Assembly: GCA_016281055.1 (NCBI GenBank)
Contig: JAEEHW010000076.1
Location: forward strand, 17,605 to 81,604
Direction of reading: 5' to 3'
Length of the DNA: 64,000 nt
Source of the DNA: Prevotella sp.
GTDB taxonomy: Bacteria; Bacteroidota; Bacteroidia; Bacteroidales; Bacteroidaceae
Of this stretch, positions 61,002 to 64,000 are shown in pieces. Position numbers and translations under genes: made by a program. Below the pieces are notes generated by a model. That model searched no databases and was not told where the DNA came from. It saw only the letters and a program-made list of their open reading frames with translations. How positions within the stretch are numbered: position 1 is the stretch's first letter; each line of letters starts with the position of its first letter.

Positions 61002-62408
61002 ATGAAATTCCCCTTAATCTTGATAGCAGCATTAGCGTGTAGTTCGTTAGCTTACTCACAGTCAAAAAACAATGAATCTACATTCCCAGAAGGTAAAAAT
61101 GCTTGGAAAGAATATCTCAAAAATAATCTGAGGTATCCTGAAGAAGCCAAGAAGGCAGGTAAGTATGGCACTGTCTTCGTAGAGTATAATACCAACAAAG
61201 ATGGATATGTTACAAACATCCTTGTCAGAAAATCTTTAGATTCACTACTCGACAGAGAGGCTATGCGCGTAATTGCCACGATGCCTCAACGACAACCGGA
61301 TGTGCCACACCTTATGAGAGTGCCAATATCATTTGGCGTAGATGATACAAAAGAATTTGAGAGGAAAGCAGATTCCGTTAAAAAAGCCAGACTGGAAAGG
61401 ATGAACGTGCTTACAAAAGCAGAGAGGATGCCGTCATACCCTGGCGGCAACAAAGCCTTAAACGAGTTCCTTGAAGACAATCTGAAATACTCCAAGTCAG
61501 CATTAAAAGATGGCAAAAGCATAAGTGTACTCGTTGAATTCATCGTAAATCCTGACGGAAGCCTCTCCTATATAGGAATAAAAAGATCCGTAAATTCCCA
61601 ACTTGATGCAGAGGCTATGCGCGTGGTAAACATGATGCCGAAATGGAAGCCCGGCACAATACAAGGTCAGCCCGTTGCTGTTTATTATGTGCAGCCTATA
61701 ATATTCAAGGGAAAAGACCATTACAATGATAACGCTGGTGAAAAAAACAGGTATCCTTCATTTCATGGCGGACAAAAATATCTGAATGATTTCATCGAGA
61801 AAAACATCGAATATCCACAGGCTGCCAAGAACGACAGCATAGAAGGACGTGTGTTCGTTGATTTCATAGTCAACACCGACGGAAAGATATCTGACGCAAG
61901 AATATTAACCTCTACTGACACCATATTCAATGAAGAGGCCCTGCGCATAGTAAACAGTATGCCGAAATGGGATTGCGCCAAGAAAAAAGGAGATAAAATT
62001 GCAATGCGCTATGCCATTCCTATCAACTTCACACTGAACGACAAGAAGGACTGCCACCCTTTGTTTCCTGGTGGTGAAGAGGAACTGCAAGAGTATCTGC
62101 ATAATGAGATAAAATATCCTTTAGAGGCCTTGATTACGGAAACTAACGGAAGCGTTGTGGTCAGATACACCATTGACGAAAAAGGCAAGACAACGGATGT
62201 TGAACTGCTAAATCCTGCTCCAGAAGTACTGTTCAGGGAAGTGAAGCGCGCTATAATAGGCATGCCTAAATGGATTCCGGGTAAGAAGGATGGCAAGGTT
62301 GCAAGCACACGCTGCACCATGCATATAAAGTTCGTGCATCCTAAAGATAAACATATTACAGCCAAGAGGCCTCACTACAAGTTTGAATTTGAACCATTCT
62401 TTCGTTAA
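61002..62408 (+). CDS. Exported protein with four TonB C-terminal-like domains
   Basis: 468 residues with a signal peptide (MKFPLILIAALACSSLAYSQ). Four repeats of about 90 residues begin near 26 (FPEGKNAWKEYLKNN), 142 (MPSYPGGNKALNEFLEDN), 250 (YPSFHGGQKYLNDFIEKN) and 351 (HPLFPGGEEELQEYLHNE). Each has the YP-x2-A and G-V-x-V-x2 beta pattern of TonB_C, followed by a MPKW-x-PG-like end. Unlike TonB it has no N-terminal anchor or Pro-rich spacer, so it cannot bridge to ExbBD. A periplasmic binding or signalling role is more likely. It lies 27 nt after the GH43 gene. Confidence 0.82.
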   Translation: MKFPLILIAALACSSLAYSQSKNNESTFPEGKNAWKEYLKNNLRYPEEAKKAGKYGTVFVEYNTNKDGYVTNILVRKSLDSLLDREAMRVIATMPQRQPDVPHLMRVPISFGVDDTKEFERKADSVKKARLERMNVLTKAERMPSYPGGNKALNEFLEDNLKYSKSALKDGKSISVLVEFIVNPDGSLSYIGIKRSVNSQLDAEAMRVVNMMPKWKPGTIQGQPVAVYYVQPIIFKGKDHYNDNAGEKNRYPSFHGGQKYLNDFIEKNIEYPQAAKNDSIEGRVFVDFIVNTDGKISDARILTSTDTIFNEEALRIVNSMPKWDCAKKKGDKIAMRYAIPINFTLNDKKDCHPLFPGGEEELQEYLHNEIKYPLEALITETNGSVVVRYTIDEKGKTTDVELLNPAPEVLFREVKRAIIGMPKWIPGKKDGKVASTRCTMHIKFVHPKDKHITAKRPHYKFEFEPFFR

Positions 62409-62435
62409 AATAAAATGAATAAACAGAAAAGCATT

Positions 62436-62900
62436 ATGAAGAAACTAACCGCAATCATCGTGCTGCTGCTCACACTGGGTTTCAGCACCAACGCCATGGC
62501 GCAGGCTAAGGGCAGGAGCGCCGTAGCAACTCCTGAAAGTAAGATTCTGGGCAGACACCCGCTGTCGCTGCAATGGATTTCATGGGACTATTTCGGCAGC
62601 GTGGAGGTAAGGAAGGAGAACGGCCGCCTGCACTGCATAGGCTCACAACGCAGCAAGGAGAACAGTGACTACGTGATAATAGACGGATACATCGAGATGA
62701 TCGACGCACTGCGTTTCACCTTCACCGGCACCATCATAACGAAGATCTATCACATAAACAACGGTCAGCCATGCATACGCGACGGTCACTTCGAGTTTGC
62801 ATCTACGCAGGGACGTAAGTACTGGCGACTGCAGCAGATGGAGAATCCATGCGACGGAGTCACCGACTATGTTGATATATATTTCGCCAAATCGAAATAA
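62436..62900 (+). CDS. Small exported protein of unknown function
   Basis: 154 residues from the ATG at 62436, which begins a clean signal peptide (MKKLTAIIVLLLTLGFSTNAMA). An upstream in-frame ATG at 62415 would add seven residues. The mature part (SLQWISWDYFGSVEVRKENG...) is beta-rich and not recognised. It sits between two TonB-C repeat protein genes with short gaps, so it may act with them. Confidence 0.72.
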   Translation: MKKLTAIIVLLLTLGFSTNAMAQAKGRSAVATPESKILGRHPLSLQWISWDYFGSVEVRKENGRLHCIGSQRSKENSDYVIIDGYIEMIDALRFTFTGTIITKIYHINNGQPCIRDGHFEFASTQGRKYWRLQQMENPCDGVTDYVDIYFAKSK

Positions 62901-62929
62901 GCTTACGTCACAAGACAAGAATAAAGAGT

Positions 62930-63760
62930 ATGAAACAGTTTGTTCTTTTAACCATGCTGATGTTTACCATATGCGTATATGCACAGGAACAAACAGTCAG
63001 CGACTCCTTAAAAGCACGAAGGGAAAGAAGAAAAGTTGATGTAGGCCCCTCATTCCCCGGAGGCAAGGAGGTGCTAAAGAGATATCTGGAACTTAACACC
63101 CACTATCCTGAAGATGCCCTGAATGCAGGCATCACAGGAAGTGTTATAATTGGTTTCTTTGTTGAACCAAACGGCAACATTGACAATGTAACCGTCTTGA
63201 AGTCTGTACATCCCCTGCTTGACGCAGAAGCCGTACGTGTGATATCTGCCATGCCACGATGGACTCCCGGATTGGTTGACGGCAAACCCGTACGGGTAAG
63301 GACACGAATACCCGTAACCTTTGGAAAAACAAGCGCAAGGCATGACACCATATCTACCGACGCAACAACGTCAAAAGACAAGGAAGATGCCTTAAAGACT
63401 CATAAACAGCCATCATTCCCAGGAGGTAGCGATGCTTTGAAAAAGTATCTGTCCGAAAACCTCCGATACCCTGAAGATGCTCAGAAAGCTGGCATACAAG
63501 GTAACGTAACCATTTGTTTTATCGTAGAAAAAGACGGTTCTATATCATGTCCGGAAATAGAGAAGCCTCTTCACCCGTCACTAAATGAAGAAGCCATGCG
63601 TGTAGTAAAGGAAATGCCACGATGGGAGCCCGGTATGAACAAAGGCAAGCCTATATCCGCAAAATATCATCTGCCAATCCATTTTCAACTTAAAAGCTAC
63701 CAAACGCTGCAAAAGCCAATGTCAAGACCGGGTGTAAACAGGAATGTTTTTGGGAGATAA
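62930..63760 (+). CDS. Exported protein with two TonB C-terminal-like domains
   Basis: 276 residues with a signal peptide (MKQFVLLTMLMFTICVYAQ). Two TonB_C-like repeats start near 38 (GPSFPGGKEVLKRYLELN) and 160 (QPSFPGGSDALKKYLSEN), both with the YPEDA and MPRW-x-PG landmarks. It is a short paralogue of the four-repeat protein 0.5 kb upstream and also lacks a membrane anchor. It ends 11 nt before the stop of the convergent gene. Confidence 0.82.
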   Translation: MKQFVLLTMLMFTICVYAQEQTVSDSLKARRERRKVDVGPSFPGGKEVLKRYLELNTHYPEDALNAGITGSVIIGFFVEPNGNIDNVTVLKSVHPLLDAEAVRVISAMPRWTPGLVDGKPVRVRTRIPVTFGKTSARHDTISTDATTSKDKEDALKTHKQPSFPGGSDALKKYLSENLRYPEDAQKAGIQGNVTICFIVEKDGSISCPEIEKPLHPSLNEEAMRVVKEMPRWEPGMNKGKPISAKYHLPIHFQLKSYQTLQKPMSRPGVNRNVFGR

Positions 63761-63771
63761 CGAAAAGTAAA

Positions 63772-64000
63772 TTACTTTTTCCTACCTCTCAGATATTCCT
63801 TCACGCGGTTATAGCCATCGACGCCAAGGATGGTGATGCCACCATACTGGCAGGTCTTGGCAAGTCCGAAGAGCACCGTCCACAGCACTCCCTTGGCGGC
63901 AGCGCTGATAGGCAGCAGCATCTGGGCGAACGACAGAATGTAAAATGGTATGCAGCACAGCAGCACTATGACACCGGTACGGAAAGAGAGTGACTGCAGC
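63772..64000 (-). CDS. Small membrane protein (5' end outside window)
   Basis: The frame is open to the right edge, with 75 codons visible ending in YLRGRKK. Two hydrophobic helices (VIVLLCCIPFYILSFAQMLL and AAKGVLWTVLFGLAKTCQY) are followed by a short basic tail. It resembles the small 'transporter suffix' membrane proteins, but the similarity is loose. A GTG at 63966 is in frame but need not be the start. Confidence 0.6.
   Translation of the reverse strand, partial: LQSLSFRTGVIVLLCCIPFYILSFAQMLLPISAAAKGVLWTVLFGLAKTCQYGGITILGVDGYNRVKEYLRGRKK

Noticed and set aside
58899-63760. Polysaccharide utilisation locus around GH43 and the TonB-C proteins
   Set aside because: No SusC/SusD pair or hybrid two-component regulator is in the window; only single exported enzymes are seen.
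1-64000. Insertion sequences, prophage or conjugative elements
   Set aside because: No transposase, integrase, phage structural or transfer gene was found in any frame.

Overview
The window is a chromosomal segment of a Bacteroidota genome, most likely Prevotellaceae (Prevotella in the broad sense). Three things point there. Promoters match the Bacteroidetes -7 motif TAnnTTTG and lack strong Shine-Dalgarno signals. The housekeeping gene order is of Bacteroidales type. Secreted pectin-degrading enzymes carry Prevotella-style C-terminal tails such as YSIDGRKLDG. No phage, insertion sequence, CRISPR array or rRNA operon is visible.

Layout. Bases 1-2379 (-) hold the 5' part of a PL11 rhamnogalacturonan lyase, downstream of an acyl-CoA synthetase-prfB pair (2411-5354, -). 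A divergent M20 deacylase follows (5474-6775, +). Bases 6813-24608 (-) are one long division and cell-wall (dcw) operon: mraZ, rsmH, ftsL-like, ftsI, murE, mraY, murD, ftsW, murG, murC, ftsQ, ftsA, ftsZ and finally dgt. A promoter and a probable MraZ operator lie in front of it (24629-24660). Then come gpmI and ung (+), a PL4 lyase and a dockerin-bearing secreted protein (-), a DUF3109-type Cys-rich protein and an AraC regulator (-), gyrB (-), rpsT and tRNA-Glu (-), and recO (+).

Bases 37298-51317 (+) form an uncharacterised secretion-type cluster. It has a 3424-residue exported mosaic protein, two lipoproteins (one fimbrillin-like), a 43-residue peptide, an MFS-like transporter and three small membrane proteins. 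After tRNA-Asn (-) come a CtpA-type protease, RNase R and a CPBP membrane protease (+), a DsbD-type reductase (-), and a GH43 - TonB-C repeat protein - small exported protein - TonB-C repeat protein run (+). A partial small membrane protein (-) closes the window.

The most striking pattern is repeats inside genes. Short palindromic or low-complexity repeats of several families occur in the intergenic gaps, several of them inside the dcw operon. Sequences of the same kind also appear to be inserted in frame into conserved genes: twice in the M20 deacylase, once in the catalytic domain of RNase R, once in the DUF3109 protein, in the FtsL-like N-terminus, and as a 51-bp direct-repeat-flanked insert in the acyl-CoA synthetase. 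One 27-nt stretch is 25/27 identical between the ftsW-murD spacer and the coding insert of the DUF3109 gene. This resembles the in-frame palindromic elements described in Rickettsia, but uses several unrelated repeat families.
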